This document shows, in pieces, positions 1 through 9,793 of a DNA stretch of 49,962 nt (its first letter is position 1; every line of letters begins with the position of its first letter). The position numbers and the translations under genes are program-made. The stretch is taken from NCBI GenBank assembly GCA_018304635.1, contig JAGVVW010000003.1, forward strand, positions 1 through 49,962, read 5' to 3'. Source of the stretch: Candidatus Aenigmatarchaeota archaeon (GTDB lineage Archaea; Aenigmatarchaeota; Aenigmatarchaeia; GW2011-AR5; JACRMX01). The notes under the pieces were generated by a model, which saw nothing but the letters and a program-made list of their open reading frames with translations, had not been told where the DNA came from and searched no databases.

Positions 1-55
1 CAATCGAAAAAAATTTAGCGAAGTCCCGCACAAAGTTGAGAAACTCGTTGCTGCG

Positions 56-427
56 TTAGAAGTTGATATATTCCCTAAAAGCTAGCGGAGTTAAGGATTT
101 GAATAATGATCCATCATCAAGTTGCTTTCCTCTGAGTTTCATAACTCTTTTGTGCCTGTCATTTATACATTCTAAATAATAATGAGAAAGCTCTTTAACA
201 TTACGACTAACATTTTCTAAATCTTCGATACCGAAGGCGTAGCTCATTGACTCATCCATGTCTATTAATTTATTGGACCATAATGTATCGCTTCCATTCT
301 CAACTAAATCAGTAGCAGCATAACCCATTTTTTTTCCTTCTGATATAGTCCGATTTGTATCTAATAGAACGAGAGCTGATGCATAATCTGCTTTCTCTTC
401 AATTGTCAGTTGTTTTCTATATGTCAT
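56..427 (-). CDS. hypothetical protein (123 aa)
   Basis: Intact ORF with normal soluble-protein composition; no family recognised. Confidence 0.55.
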   Translation of the reverse strand: MTYRKQLTIEEKADYASALVLLDTNRTISEGKKMGYAATDLVENGSDTLWSNKLIDMDESMSYAFGIEDLENVSRNVKELSHYYLECINDRHKRVMKLRGKQLDDGSLFKSLTPLAFREYINF

Positions 428-511
428 CTATATTCCACCATATTTTATCGATAAATATAAAAATAAAAAGAAAAAACTCAGACTTTAGAAGTCGTCACAT
501 TTTCGCTGCTC

Positions 512-805
512 TTAAGCTTTTACAAGCTTATAAGCAGCCCAAACACCACCAACAAGGATAGCTATGAAACCCAGTATAGCTAACAATGGGCTTAGAAAAC
601 TTATAATGCCCAATGTGTAACCGCCCAGGTTTGTGCCAGTGCCAACTGCTGTTACATCAGCTGCAACAAACAGCAAAGCACCTGCTGTTATCCAAGCGAG
701 TGGCTTTTCCAATTTCCTGATACCTGCATAGGTTAACAAAGCTGTTACCAGCAAAGCTCCTATTGCAATATCAAGACCGGTACCAAATACCACTTGTATC
801 ACCAT
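512..805 (-). CDS. small membrane protein, about 3 TM segments
   Basis: Hydrophobic stretches (IAIGALLVTALLTYAGI, ITAGALLFVAADVTAV, LLAILGFIAILVGGVWAAY); intact ORF. Confidence 0.65.
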   Translation of the reverse strand: MVIQVVFGTGLDIAIGALLVTALLTYAGIRKLEKPLAWITAGALLFVAADVTAVGTGTNLGGYTLGIISFLSPLLAILGFIAILVGGVWAAYKLVKA

Positions 806-1215
806 GACGTAGTATAAACGAAAAGTATTTAAAGCTTTTGAAATAAGTATTTGAATGCTGTATGTATACGATGCAGAACAAGATGCAACAGATGTATTTA
901 TTAAAATACAAAAATATCTGGCAGCGGAGCTTCAGGTAATGATGAAGGTGCTAAAATAGAGTTCAGAAGACGTGAAAAATCTTTTTCAGAATTATATTTA
1001 AGTAAGGTAGCTGATGAGCTCTGGAGATTAGGTAATTTTCCTCGGCCGGAAGATGGTTCATTCTATGAAGACGTTGGAGAATGTTTGCACGATCTAAGTA
1101 TGGAAATAAGAGCGTATAAAAATCATCTGATGCAGAATATCTATCAATGAGAAATTTGCTCCTTCATCAGCAGGTCATTATACTGTTATCAATATCTTCA
1201 AGAATCATACTTGAT

Positions 1216-1545
1216 TCATTTCCTTTTTCTGCACCGTTCCTCGCACTTGGCTTCAATTCTCGTGAGCCTTTCAAGTATCTGAGGTATCTGCTCCACGGAT
1301 TTCATCATATGTTTCTGATCAGTTGATAATTTTGCCTGATTGTATGTTAATTTAGAATATGCTACCGTGGCTGTTATAGCTAATGCTATATAAGGATACA
1401 TTTCAACCAAAGCTGGAGAATTTATTAAACCAAATGCTTTAGCCAAAACCCATACTATAATACTAAAAAGAAATGCATAAACAATGATGTCCGCTATATT
1501 CCTCATAGTATTATTTCTCATGAAAATATTTAAATATTTTCCCAT
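1216..1545 (-). CDS. small membrane protein with C-terminal coiled region
   Basis: Two hydrophobic helices followed by a charged tail (EQIPQILERLTRIEAKCEERCRKRK). Confidence 0.55.
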   Translation of the reverse strand: MGKYLNIFMRNNTMRNIADIIVYAFLFSIIVWVLAKAFGLINSPALVEMYPYIALAITATVAYSKLTYNQAKLSTDQKHMMKSVEQIPQILERLTRIEAKCEERCRKRK

Positions 1546-1579
1546 GGGGTGTGTTTTTGGTTTCTTTCACTTCAAGCAT

Positions 1580-1765
1580 GATTTTTCAGCCTCCATTTTT
1601 GGATGGAGAGCCTGAAAAATCTTCTACATCTTATGTTGTGTCCAGTTTTCTTTGCCTCCAAAACCATGACGCACTTGGAAAATTTTCATAGGTGCGTCTT
1701 ACGTCTTGAAAATGGGCAAAGAAAACCTTTATCATGCACATTTTAGAAATGCCAAAGGCATTTCT
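1580..1765. repeat. nested palindromic element A
   Basis: Inverted arms: ATTTTTCAGCCTCCAT/ATGGAG..CCTGAAAAAT; TTTTCTTTGCC/GGGCAAAGAAAA enclosing GACGCAC..GTGCGTC; AGAAATGCC-aaa-GGCATTTCT. Confidence 0.75.
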
Positions 1766-2064
1766 GAATGTGAAAAAGCCCCGTTTTTCTGATCATTTTT
1801 CTTCATCTCCAACGCTTCAAAAAAATAAAGTATAATCTTTAAAAACACAAATCACCAAATATTTAACTATGTTAAATTCACATCTTTGGACATTCTGTAA
1901 CAGAAATTGCACATTTACATTTATCTCCAAATTTGTGAAACAGTTCAAGCAGTAAGGTTTCATAAAACCCGTTGCTTGTCTTGTTCTGGCTTTTAATCAA
2001 AAAGATAATAGCGGGGATGAACCCATGGCTTTGGAAAATAAGGAGGTAGAATAGAAAATGTCAA

Positions 2065-2301
2065 ATGGACATTATTGTAATCGCCCTAAAAAAACAGAAC
2101 ATCACGGACACAGACATTATCATAGAGGAAGTTGTAGAGCAGGTGAAAATAGAAAAAGGCAATCCTCTGGCATTGACCTAAATCCCGATTATCATCAAAC
2201 AAGTAGCAGTGATAATAATAGACCAGAAAAGCGTTATGACAGAAGAGAGAGTGAATTATATAGAAGTACAAAGGAATGTCTTAACCGGGCAGTTGGTTTA
2301 G
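2065..2301 (+). pseudogene. small ORF interrupted by an in-frame TAA (MDIIVIALKKQNITDTDIIIEEVVEQVKIEKGNPLALT*IPIIIKQVAVIIIDQKSVMTEERVNYIEVQRNVLTGQLV*)
   Basis: This frame has protein-like composition across 78 codons, broken only by TAA at 2179-2181. GGAGG lies at about 2042. Confidence 0.4.
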
Positions 2302-2330
2302 ATCCCAGACACAGTCTTGAATAAAATCAC

Positions 2331-2480
2331 TTATTTCTTTATTTTTACAACTTCTTTAATTTTTTCTAGTTTTGACTTTCTTGATTTACCTTGCTTACAC
2401 GCAAAGCAAATAGAACCGGATGTTTTGTCAACTAATCGTATGTGTTTGCATTTTGAACAGCGTGAAATCGAAACCTTCAT
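2331..2480 (-). CDS. 49-aa zinc-ribbon protein (MKVSISRCSKCKHIRLVDKTSGSICFACKQGKSRKSKLEKIKEVVKIKK)
   Basis: CxxC...CxxC. Start overlaps the stop of the upstream minus-strand ORF (ATGA at 2477-2480). Not in the supplied ORF track because it is under 60 aa. Confidence 0.6.
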   Translation of the reverse strand: MKVSISRCSKCKHIRLVDKTSGSICFACKQGKSRKSKLEKIKEVVKIKK

Positions 2481-2740
2481 TTTAAAACCTCTTTTCTAGC
2501 ATGCAGCATATCGCCTATATTTCCAATGCCTGTATTCAAATACCTTATCATCCGCCTTTTTTCCATTAAAGAAACAGGCTGCTCTTCTATCATCAGCAAT
2601 GTTGGCTCCATCTGATCAAGAGCACGCAAAAGATATATTTTTTTATTTTTATCGCGCATTTTATCTACAGCTTCTCTCAGTCTGTCATATCTCCGCCTGA
2701 TTACATATGCATCATTACGCATGAAAAGCCCAAAGAACAT
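2477..2740 (-). CDS. hypothetical helical protein (87 aa)
   Basis: Intact ORF, charged and helical; ATGA overlap with the downstream zinc-ribbon ORF. Confidence 0.55.
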   Translation of the reverse strand: MFFGLFMRNDAYVIRRRYDRLREAVDKMRDKNKKIYLLRALDQMEPTLLMIEEQPVSLMEKRRMIRYLNTGIGNIGDMLHARKEVLK

Positions 2741-2812
2741 AAAAATATTATGTCACGCTCATATAAATAGTCTGGTTGCATTATTCAAATATAATAGTTT
2801 TGGGGGTTTATC

Positions 2813-3211
2813 ATGAATAAACTGACAAAAGATATTGTTGAATTTGTAATATTTGTTGCATTGGCGTGGATATTTTATCAGGTGCTTGCAATGGCTGTTA
2901 ATACACCAATGCCTCTTGTTTCTGTTGTATCTGAATCAATGGAACCTGTCCTGCATCGCGGGGATTTATTATTTGTAACTGGTGGAAATTATAGTGTAAG
3001 AGATGTTGTAATATATCAGCGATATGATGTTGATTATACAATTGTTCACAGAATAATTGAAGAAGATGAAAATGGCTTGACTATAAAAGGCGATAACAAT
3101 CCTATGCCTGATCCTGGTTATGTCGAGCGTTCCCAGATTTTAGGAAAAGTCCGTTTTGCAATGCCGATGCTCGGGTATCCGAGGCTGGCGCTGCATTGGG
3201 TCGGGATATAA
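2813..3211 (+). CDS. archaeal signal peptidase I (S26B, Sec11-like)
   Basis: N-terminal TM helix; SVVSESMEPVLHRGDLLFV catalytic Ser motif; VHRI and GDNN motifs. Confidence 0.9.
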   Translation: MNKLTKDIVEFVIFVALAWIFYQVLAMAVNTPMPLVSVVSESMEPVLHRGDLLFVTGGNYSVRDVVIYQRYDVDYTIVHRIIEEDENGLTIKGDNNPMPDPGYVERSQILGKVRFAMPMLGYPRLALHWVGI

Positions 3212-3288
3212 ATATTGGTATATATAACGAAAAAAGATGGCGATTTTAACTATAAATACTACCAAGTAATAATTAAATTATTATAGAC

Positions 3289-4134
3289 GTGTCCCGAGCT
3301 ATTGTAACATTTGGCAGAACAGCTAGCGTAGATGCATTTTCCTACATTAAAAATTCCAGATATCTTGACAAAATTGAAGAATTAAATGAAGATTTTCTAA
3401 TACAAAATTTACCAGAAATTCTTAAAGGAGACGATACCAGACCTTCGATATATGATATTGACAGGGAACACTTTACACTGCCTGTTTTACAATTTGATGA
3501 AAATGGAAATCATGAGCTTCATTATCTTAAACCAGAGTTTTACATGCCATTTATAGGTTGTCGTAATGGTGAATCTGTTTTGTACATACCTTTGAAAGCA
3601 GGTGCTAGAGATTGTGTTGATAGAATAGATGTATACTTTCTATATTTCAGCATTAAGCAGGTGATTGGTATTGGATATTTCGGCCAGTTTTCGCGTAATG
3701 TAAACAAGCCCGGATTTACAGTGGTTCCATCTGATTCTGTTAATTACGACTTGCCTTTTGAAATTCCTGAATCAATGCCTTCAGAAAAATTGCAGAAAAT
3801 AATACATGAATCATATGGCAGATATGGAATAGAAGTTAGAGATGGTATAATTATGTCAAAAAGGAATATGTCAGATATTCCACAAAATGAGATTGATTGT
3901 TTCGAGTCAAGAGGCGTAATTGGCGTTGACATGGAAACTGCAGCATTTTTGGATTACTGCAACAGGCATAACATAGCAGCAGGTTCCATACTGATTGCCG
4001 GAGACCCGGTTCAAGGAACTATTTTTGACAGAGAAATGAAAATGTATTGCAGGGACAAGACAGCAATAAAGCCAATGCAAAATGCTGTAGAGATCGCAAC
4101 TGAAATTCTCTCATGTTATAAAAATATTATATGA
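3289..4134 (+). CDS. nucleoside phosphorylase superfamily protein
   Basis: GVDMETAAFLDYC motif of the PNP/UDP family plus C-terminal SILIAGDP; GTG start. Confidence 0.75.
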   Translation: MSRAIVTFGRTASVDAFSYIKNSRYLDKIEELNEDFLIQNLPEILKGDDTRPSIYDIDREHFTLPVLQFDENGNHELHYLKPEFYMPFIGCRNGESVLYIPLKAGARDCVDRIDVYFLYFSIKQVIGIGYFGQFSRNVNKPGFTVVPSDSVNYDLPFEIPESMPSEKLQKIIHESYGRYGIEVRDGIIMSKRNMSDIPQNEIDCFESRGVIGVDMETAAFLDYCNRHNIAAGSILIAGDPVQGTIFDREMKMYCRDKTAIKPMQNAVEIATEILSCYKNII

Positions 4135-4210
4135 AAAGACTTCTTTCCCCTGAAGTTTCCAAGTATTGCTCGTAGATATAATATTTTTCTCCATAAATAT
4201 TGATGCATTT

Positions 4211-4594
4211 TCAAAACGTCAGATCAAAATCACTGATCCCATTGATTTTTGTAATCTCTCTTGCCAGAGTTCTACCCCGATCTTTGTCGCAGTTAATAAA
4301 TGCTGACCACTCCAAACCAGAGCCATTGTACTTATGATAACTTGCCAGTACACCTGCCCCGTGCTTTGACAGAATTCTCATAACACTTTTCAGATTTCTG
4401 TCATCGCGCATTGTCATTTTTATCTGCGGTATTTTTTTCTCCATGGGCGTAAGGCTTATGTGACCATTGTCAGAAGTCATTATAAGTTCAGTAGAGTCAT
4501 CTATGTTAAGCATTCTTCGCAAATAGAACGGTATCTGCAATCTTCCCTTTGAATCAAGATGAACAGGTTTGTAATTCACACAAACTCCCTCCAT
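4211..4594 (-). CDS. SpoVT-AbrB N-terminal domain fused to an ACT-like domain, regulator
   Basis: VHLDSKGRLQIPFYLRRML swapped-hairpin motif plus a C-terminal ACT-like region; paralogous to 6927-7319. Confidence 0.7.
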   Translation of the reverse strand: MEGVCVNYKPVHLDSKGRLQIPFYLRRMLNIDDSTELIMTSDNGHISLTPMEKKIPQIKMTMRDDRNLKSVMRILSKHGAGVLASYHKYNGSGLEWSAFINCDKDRGRTLAREITKINGISDFDLTF

Positions 4595-4815
4595 TCCACT
4601 GGTTTGTAATTCACAAACATCACTTATGATTACGTTATGTAGTGTGCGGTTCAGTATCGTGGTTTGGCATTATGATCTTTTTCTTACACCCACCGTGTGT
4701 ACTTAATACTACTATTAAATGATTATACTCCTATCTATTTAACGTTATACCAAATTTTAAGGTAAAAATTACATTTTATTTAACTTTTTAAGCTTTTAAT
4801 GGAAATATTTTCCAT

Positions 4816-5265
4816 ATGATACTTGAAAAAGATAAAAAAATTCTTGAAATTTTGAAGAAGAACAGCAGAAAGCCAATCAAAGCTATTGCTTTAGTGCTTG
4901 GTTTGCCTGTTACCACAGTTTATAATCGGGTGAAATATATGGAAGAGCAAGGTATTATCAAACAGTATACACTGTATCTTGATAAAAAGAAATTGGGATA
5001 TAATATTGAAGCTCTGGTTGAGGTGAAAATAACCTATAAGAGTGGAAAAGAAAGCAGGATAAATGAGACGGAAATAAGCAAAAAGGTTTTAAACATACCT
5101 GGAGTGGAAAGGGTTTATGTCACCACAGGTGATACTGACATGCTTGTTAAAATTTCTGTCAGGGATATTGATGAACTTAATAATATAGTATTAGAGCGCC
5201 TCAAAATAATTCCAGGAATAATAGGCACGAACACTTCAGTGATTCTGGCGAACTTCAGGAACTGA
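4816..5265 (+). CDS. Lrp/AsnC family transcriptional regulator
   Basis: N-terminal HTH (LEILKKNSRKPIKAIALVLGLPVTTVYNRVKYMEEQGII) plus AsnC ligand domain. Confidence 0.9.
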   Translation: MILEKDKKILEILKKNSRKPIKAIALVLGLPVTTVYNRVKYMEEQGIIKQYTLYLDKKKLGYNIEALVEVKITYKSGKESRINETEISKKVLNIPGVERVYVTTGDTDMLVKISVRDIDELNNIVLERLKIIPGIIGTNTSVILANFRN

Positions 5266-5330
5266 TTTTGGTTGTTATGGTGTCTGGCATTGTGTAAAAT
5301 ACTTTATGGCTTCTCCCCATCATGTTCTTT

Positions 5331-5801
5331 TTAAAGAACATATTCCCATGCCTGCTCATCGCAGTTGCTATAATGTGGACATTCATTGCAAAATGCCATA
5401 ATTTTTTCAGGAAAACGCTCACGCTTTGTCATCTCAAAACCCAACTTTTCAAGCATTGGTCCTGCACGTGTAAATGCAAATATTAATTCAACATCAGGAT
5501 TTGTTTCCAGGTCAGCTAATACATTTCCCACAAGTGCTGATCCTATACCATGCCCCTGATATTCTTCCCTTACACACAGAGAACATATTTCAGCTTTTTG
5601 GGAACCATTTTCATATATTCTTTGTCCGCAACATCCCACAACCTGTTCTCCATCGTGTGCAACCCAGAAACTTTCATAATTTTGTTCAACATCTTTCCGT
5701 TGCAGAATTAGGCCATTTTCGGCAAAATAATCAAGTAATTCCTGTAATTGCGAAACATCTTCTTTGACAGCCTGTCGATAATCAATTGATGTCATAAGCA
5801 T
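5331..5801 (-). CDS. GNAT family N-acetyltransferase
   Basis: AEICSLCVREEYQGHGIGSALVGNVL acetyl-CoA binding motif; C-terminal CNECPHYSNC. Confidence 0.85.
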   Translation of the reverse strand: MLMTSIDYRQAVKEDVSQLQELLDYFAENGLILQRKDVEQNYESFWVAHDGEQVVGCCGQRIYENGSQKAEICSLCVREEYQGHGIGSALVGNVLADLETNPDVELIFAFTRAGPMLEKLGFEMTKRERFPEKIMAFCNECPHYSNCDEQAWEYVL

Positions 5802-5848
5802 TAAGAGTCTTTTATAATAGGGGTGATGTAGTTATTTGTTCTTTGAAC

Positions 5849-6862
5849 TTATTCAGGGGCATATTTTCTGACTCTTGTCGCACCAGAAAACTTATTTTCA
5901 CCCGGAGTCATGCACATATAAAGCATGTCAGGATATCTTGAAATATCCACATACGGAGGAGAATTTTGAGAATGTAATAGCTCGCCAAGCGTAACAACTT
6001 TATTGTACATACCGCCTTCTATGACACCTTCAGGCACAGGCTGATATAATCCGTTTTTAAATACATAACATTTACCCGTTTGGTCTACATAAAGTGTTTC
6101 TATAATTATTTTTTCATCATCAAGAACAGGTGTATCGACTATGCAGAGAGCATAAAGAGCTTCTGTCATCGATTTGGCAAATATATCATCTGCATTTACA
6201 TTGAAGTGTAAGTGATTATCGCAACCTAAAAACGAGATAATATATATTTTATTCGGGTCTTTGACTGTTTTCCTTAATTCTAATGCATGATAATCTGTAA
6301 ATTTGCCTGTGCGTAACATATCTACTCTTCTTCCATCCCTCGTTGTTTTGGTACCCATTCTCTCTGCAGGAACATGAAATATTTGTTCTATAGAAACTTC
6401 TCCACCGAGAGCTCTTCTGATTTTTGATGCTAACATATTATTAATTCCATCAGCGACCGGATGGACAAATTCCAAACACTCTTCTGGTGTCACTCTTACA
6501 CCGTCAACTTTTTTATTAAATATTTCATATGAATACGGATATTTTTCTTTATAGCTTTCCATTTTTCTTTCAAGTACTTTTCCGCCTCCGTGAAAAACTC
6601 CAACAAGGCAGCCTGCAGGAAGCATCCAGTATATTGCTGCAACACCCTCACAGAATTCCTCTAAAGCGGGTGGTTTATTATCGATTTGTTCATCTAAGTT
6701 GTTTAACATTTGTGAACCACTTATCTTAAGACCAAAATGGTGCGGACCTTCTTTTTCATCAGCTTTTTCATACCAGTATCTTTTTCCAGCATCAAAAATT
6801 TCATTGCCTACTTTATATCTCAAATATTCTTCTGCTTCTCTTTCATTTGAAATGCTTTGCAT
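5849..6862 (-). CDS. conserved-looking hypothetical protein (337 aa)
   Basis: Long intact ORF with good coding composition; no domain recognised. Confidence 0.6.
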   Translation of the reverse strand: MQSISNEREAEEYLRYKVGNEIFDAGKRYWYEKADEKEGPHHFGLKISGSQMLNNLDEQIDNKPPALEEFCEGVAAIYWMLPAGCLVGVFHGGGKVLERKMESYKEKYPYSYEIFNKKVDGVRVTPEECLEFVHPVADGINNMLASKIRRALGGEVSIEQIFHVPAERMGTKTTRDGRRVDMLRTGKFTDYHALELRKTVKDPNKIYIISFLGCDNHLHFNVNADDIFAKSMTEALYALCIVDTPVLDDEKIIIETLYVDQTGKCYVFKNGLYQPVPEGVIEGGMYNKVVTLGELLHSQNSPPYVDISRYPDMLYMCMTPGENKFSGATRVRKYAPE

Positions 6863-6926
6863 AATATCATCTTAACCAATTAAATCCGTACTAAAAATTC
6901 CTCTACATATAAAGTTTTTAAATACG

Positions 6927-7319
6927 TCATGGTTTTGTCAGTTCAACAAATGAAACAGCATCCAATGATTCCAAAGCTTTTCTGGATGCATTTATATTCT
7001 GGCATTTGCTTACATCCAAAAGAGCTAACCAGTGTGCTGTCTTGCCCTTTTCAATAACCTTTATTTCGCTCATTAGTATTTCCAATTTATGCTCAGCCAA
7101 CGTTCTTGCAGCAACTGAAACGCTGCCAGGGCTGTCCTTAAGAACAAGCTTCAACTTCATTGCAGAATTATTCAACAATGGAAATACCCGTATTTCTTTC
7201 ATCTCGTTGTTAATAATCATCATTTCTGTCCGGTTATTCAAAGACATCATTTCGCGAATATGATAAGGTATTAATAACCTTCCCTTCGAATCCAAACGCA
7301 CAACATTTATTGTTTTCAT
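6927..7319 (-). CDS. SpoVT-AbrB plus ACT-like domain regulator, paralog of 4211-4594
   Basis: VRLDSKGRLLIPYHIREMM; ACT-like LKLVLKDSPGSVSVAARTLAEHKLEIL. Confidence 0.75.
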   Translation of the reverse strand: MKTINVVRLDSKGRLLIPYHIREMMSLNNRTEMMIINNEMKEIRVFPLLNNSAMKLKLVLKDSPGSVSVAARTLAEHKLEILMSEIKVIEKGKTAHWLALLDVSKCQNINASRKALESLDAVSFVELTKP

Positions 7320-7469
7320 CTAAATTACCACCCCACTTATTTCCCACCAAAACTTTAAAAAGTTATCATGGCTGTATAGAGAGAAATGGTGAATAAAATA
7401 TTTATAGTTTTCTATTAAACTATTTATTCTTGCAAAACCAAGAAAAGCAAGAAAACAGTGGTGTGAAAA

Positions 7470-7793
7470 ATGGATTTTTGTAAAAAATGCGGCTCAATAA
7501 TGATTCCAATTAAGCAGGATGATGGTGGAAGCTTTCTTAAATGCCGTTCTTGCGGAGCAAAAATCAACAAGCCTGCTATAAATTACAAAATAAAAGAATC
7601 TGTAAAAAAATCAAAAGACATAGCAGTAATTGAAAAGGATACTATAGTACTTCCTACAACTGAAAAAGACTGTCCGAAATGTGATCACGGCCGTGCATAT
7701 TGGTGGCTTCAGCAGACAAGAAGCGCTGATGAGCCTCCGACACAATTTTTCAGATGCGTTAAATGCAATTATACATGGCGCGAATACAAATAA
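7470..7793 (+). CDS. transcription factor S (TFS; RPB9/TFIIS-like)
   Basis: N-terminal FCKKCGSIMIP zinc ribbon; C-terminal CPKCDHGRAYWWLQQTRSADEPPTQFFRCVKCNYTWREY. Confidence 0.93.
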   Translation: MDFCKKCGSIMIPIKQDDGGSFLKCRSCGAKINKPAINYKIKESVKKSKDIAVIEKDTIVLPTTEKDCPKCDHGRAYWWLQQTRSADEPPTQFFRCVKCNYTWREYK

Positions 7794-7798
7794 ACCCT

Positions 7799-7836
7799 TC
7801 TTTCTTTTTCTAAGAAATTTATAAAAAAGAAAGATA
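7799..7836. repeat. hairpin leader, CTTTCTTTTTC..AAAAAGAAAG
   Basis: Inverted repeat cttctttctttttc-taagaaatttata-aaaaagaaag upstream of the 7856 ORF; resembles the D/E leaders. Confidence 0.5.
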
Positions 7837-7855
7837 TCCTTTTAAATTTTTTCCT

Positions 7856-8956
7856 GTGTTAAATATTCTAATGAAAGTCCTGGCTGTTGATATTGGTGCG
7901 ACGAAAACAAGCATAGCTCCTATAAATGTTGAAAATAATTATCATGTCTACAGGATATTCACGTATCACACAATTAATATAGCTGATATGTACGACTATA
8001 TACAGATGCATGCTGGAGGTAATGATGGAATAAGTGTAGGTATTCCAGGAGTGCCTTATAACGGTAGAATTAAATTAACTAATCTTCCAGGGCAAATCTT
8101 TGATTCAGCTGATTTAAATCAACAAACAGGGATAGATGTTCTTGCGTTGAATGATGTTGAAAGTGCTGCACATTACATGCCATTGTTAAATAGAAGTGGT
8201 GTCAGAACAGTGTATGGAAATGAAGAACCACCGCAACAGGAAACAAAAATTTTATTATTGCCTGGAACAGGTCTTGGCGGAGCACGGGCATTATGGACCG
8301 ATGATGGATATTTCATTGAAAGAGCAGAACCAGGACATTTCCCATATATACCTGAAAACTGGCGGGAAAGAGGGTGGCTTGAATATTTAGAAAAAAAATT
8401 TGAAAGAAAGCTGGTCATGGAAGATTTATGTGCAAGATATGGACCCATATATCTGGATTTATTATATGAAAGAGTAATGAGAAGACCGGAAACAATGGAA
8501 GAAATGGCAGAATCATGGAACATTGGACAAAATATTGATGTTTTCAAGAAATGGTGCAGTTTGCTGGCACACGATACCCAGATATTCGCATTTGGCGGAG
8601 ATATGCCTTTTGGCGGTGTTTATCTCGGAGCAAATGTAACAAAAAACCAGAATGTTTTTATGGAATATGGTTCAAAAGTTTTTGTTGATGAATTTCAATC
8701 ACATCCAAAAATGTCGGAAAGTTTAAGACGGATTCCGATTTATGTTATAACAGATCCATACTTTTCATTAAAAGGCAATGCAGCAGCGTATATGAAACAT
8801 TTCGGTGATAAGGAAGAACAAAGAAATAATCTTCCCGAACTTTTGGCTGAAGTGAAAGAATTTTTACAGCAGCCATGCCAAAGGCCAACTCCTGATGAAG
8901 TGTTACAATCTGCGCGGGAAAGATGGCGGGAATATATTGAGCAACATACAACATAA
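7856..8956 (+). CDS. glucokinase-like (Glk/ROK, ASKHA fold) kinase
   Basis: MKVLAVDIGATKTSIAPI phosphate-1 motif, ALNDVESAA, LLPGTGLGGARAL. Confidence 0.75.
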   Translation: MLNILMKVLAVDIGATKTSIAPINVENNYHVYRIFTYHTINIADMYDYIQMHAGGNDGISVGIPGVPYNGRIKLTNLPGQIFDSADLNQQTGIDVLALNDVESAAHYMPLLNRSGVRTVYGNEEPPQQETKILLLPGTGLGGARALWTDDGYFIERAEPGHFPYIPENWRERGWLEYLEKKFERKLVMEDLCARYGPIYLDLLYERVMRRPETMEEMAESWNIGQNIDVFKKWCSLLAHDTQIFAFGGDMPFGGVYLGANVTKNQNVFMEYGSKVFVDEFQSHPKMSESLRRIPIYVITDPYFSLKGNAAAYMKHFGDKEEQRNNLPELLAEVKEFLQQPCQRPTPDEVLQSARERWREYIEQHTT

Positions 8957-9307
8957 GATAGTGAAAATTATATAAATTAAAAAATATGAAAGGGGGAATT
9001 GAATGGATTATGAAAGAATAGAAAGGATGAATATTGGTAAATACAAACCGATAGAAATGAGGGTGATCGGCGACTAATATGTTGATATTCTTAGGGTTGG
9101 TTATTATTTAGGATTGGATAATTCTCACCACGATAATCCGGAATTGTTATTTTCTACAAGCTTATTATTTAATACAAAATTGACATGTGCAGGTAATACA
9201 CCTAACGGAGACTTATCAAAAATCAGATAATAAGAAACTTGTGGAGTTTCAGCAAAAATCGTTACACTCTCAATTGGTATATAATTCTGTCAGTTATTTC
9301 AAATTCA

Positions 9308-9616
9308 TTATTCACTATTAGCCTTCTTCTCAGCTTTCATTTCCCGTTTCATCTGCTCGCGCAATTTTGGAACGCTGATTTTAACACCGCATTTTTCACA
9401 CTTTATAGAAAAAGGCCTTTTCCATTTTTCTTCTGTATATGATATGTGTGCACATTCAGGACACGTATATTCCACCATAGCTACACCATTCATATGAACA
9501 AGAACCCGCATCTTTCCGATTCCTTTTTTTCCTTTAACTGTCCTGTTTGTATGATACTGACAATCGCTTGACTTTATTTTATGCTTCTCTATATATTCCT
9601 GAATTTTACTTGTCAT
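9308..9616 (-). CDS. zinc-ribbon hypothetical protein
   Basis: YTCPECAHI...IKCEKCGV motifs. Confidence 0.6.
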   Translation of the reverse strand: MTSKIQEYIEKHKIKSSDCQYHTNRTVKGKKGIGKMRVLVHMNGVAMVEYTCPECAHISYTEEKWKRPFSIKCEKCGVKISVPKLREQMKREMKAEKKANSE

Positions 9617-9793
9617 CTGATATCCATCCTTCAGCTAAACACATAGCTTTATGTTCATTTAATATCGGACCCCCGAATTGTTGATAGAAACCATATAATT
9701 GAGCTCTTGTAAAATTATCTTCTACGAAACTTCCACACTTTTCTTGCATTATATCATAAAAATTTTTAAAATCCACTACAATCACCGAAATAA

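Noticed and set aside
857-1150. Possible frameshifted small gene (MLYVYDAEQDATDVFIK... / ...AKIEFRRREKSFSELYLSKVADELWRLG...)
   Set aside because: Two frames each look partly protein-like but there is no clear family or frameshift point; too weak to call.
1580-1765. CRISPR-like repeat array
   Set aside because: Palindromes differ from each other and there is no regular repeat-spacer periodicity; no cas genes in the window.
2058-2324. ORF of 88 aa (MSNGHYCNRPKKTEHHGHRHYHRG...)
   Set aside because: Composition (H/R/S/N-rich) looks like out-of-frame translation; the neighbouring frame from 2065 is more protein-like.
8173-8547. 124-aa minus-strand ORF
   Set aside because: Entirely antisense to the strong glucokinase-like CDS; shadow ORF.
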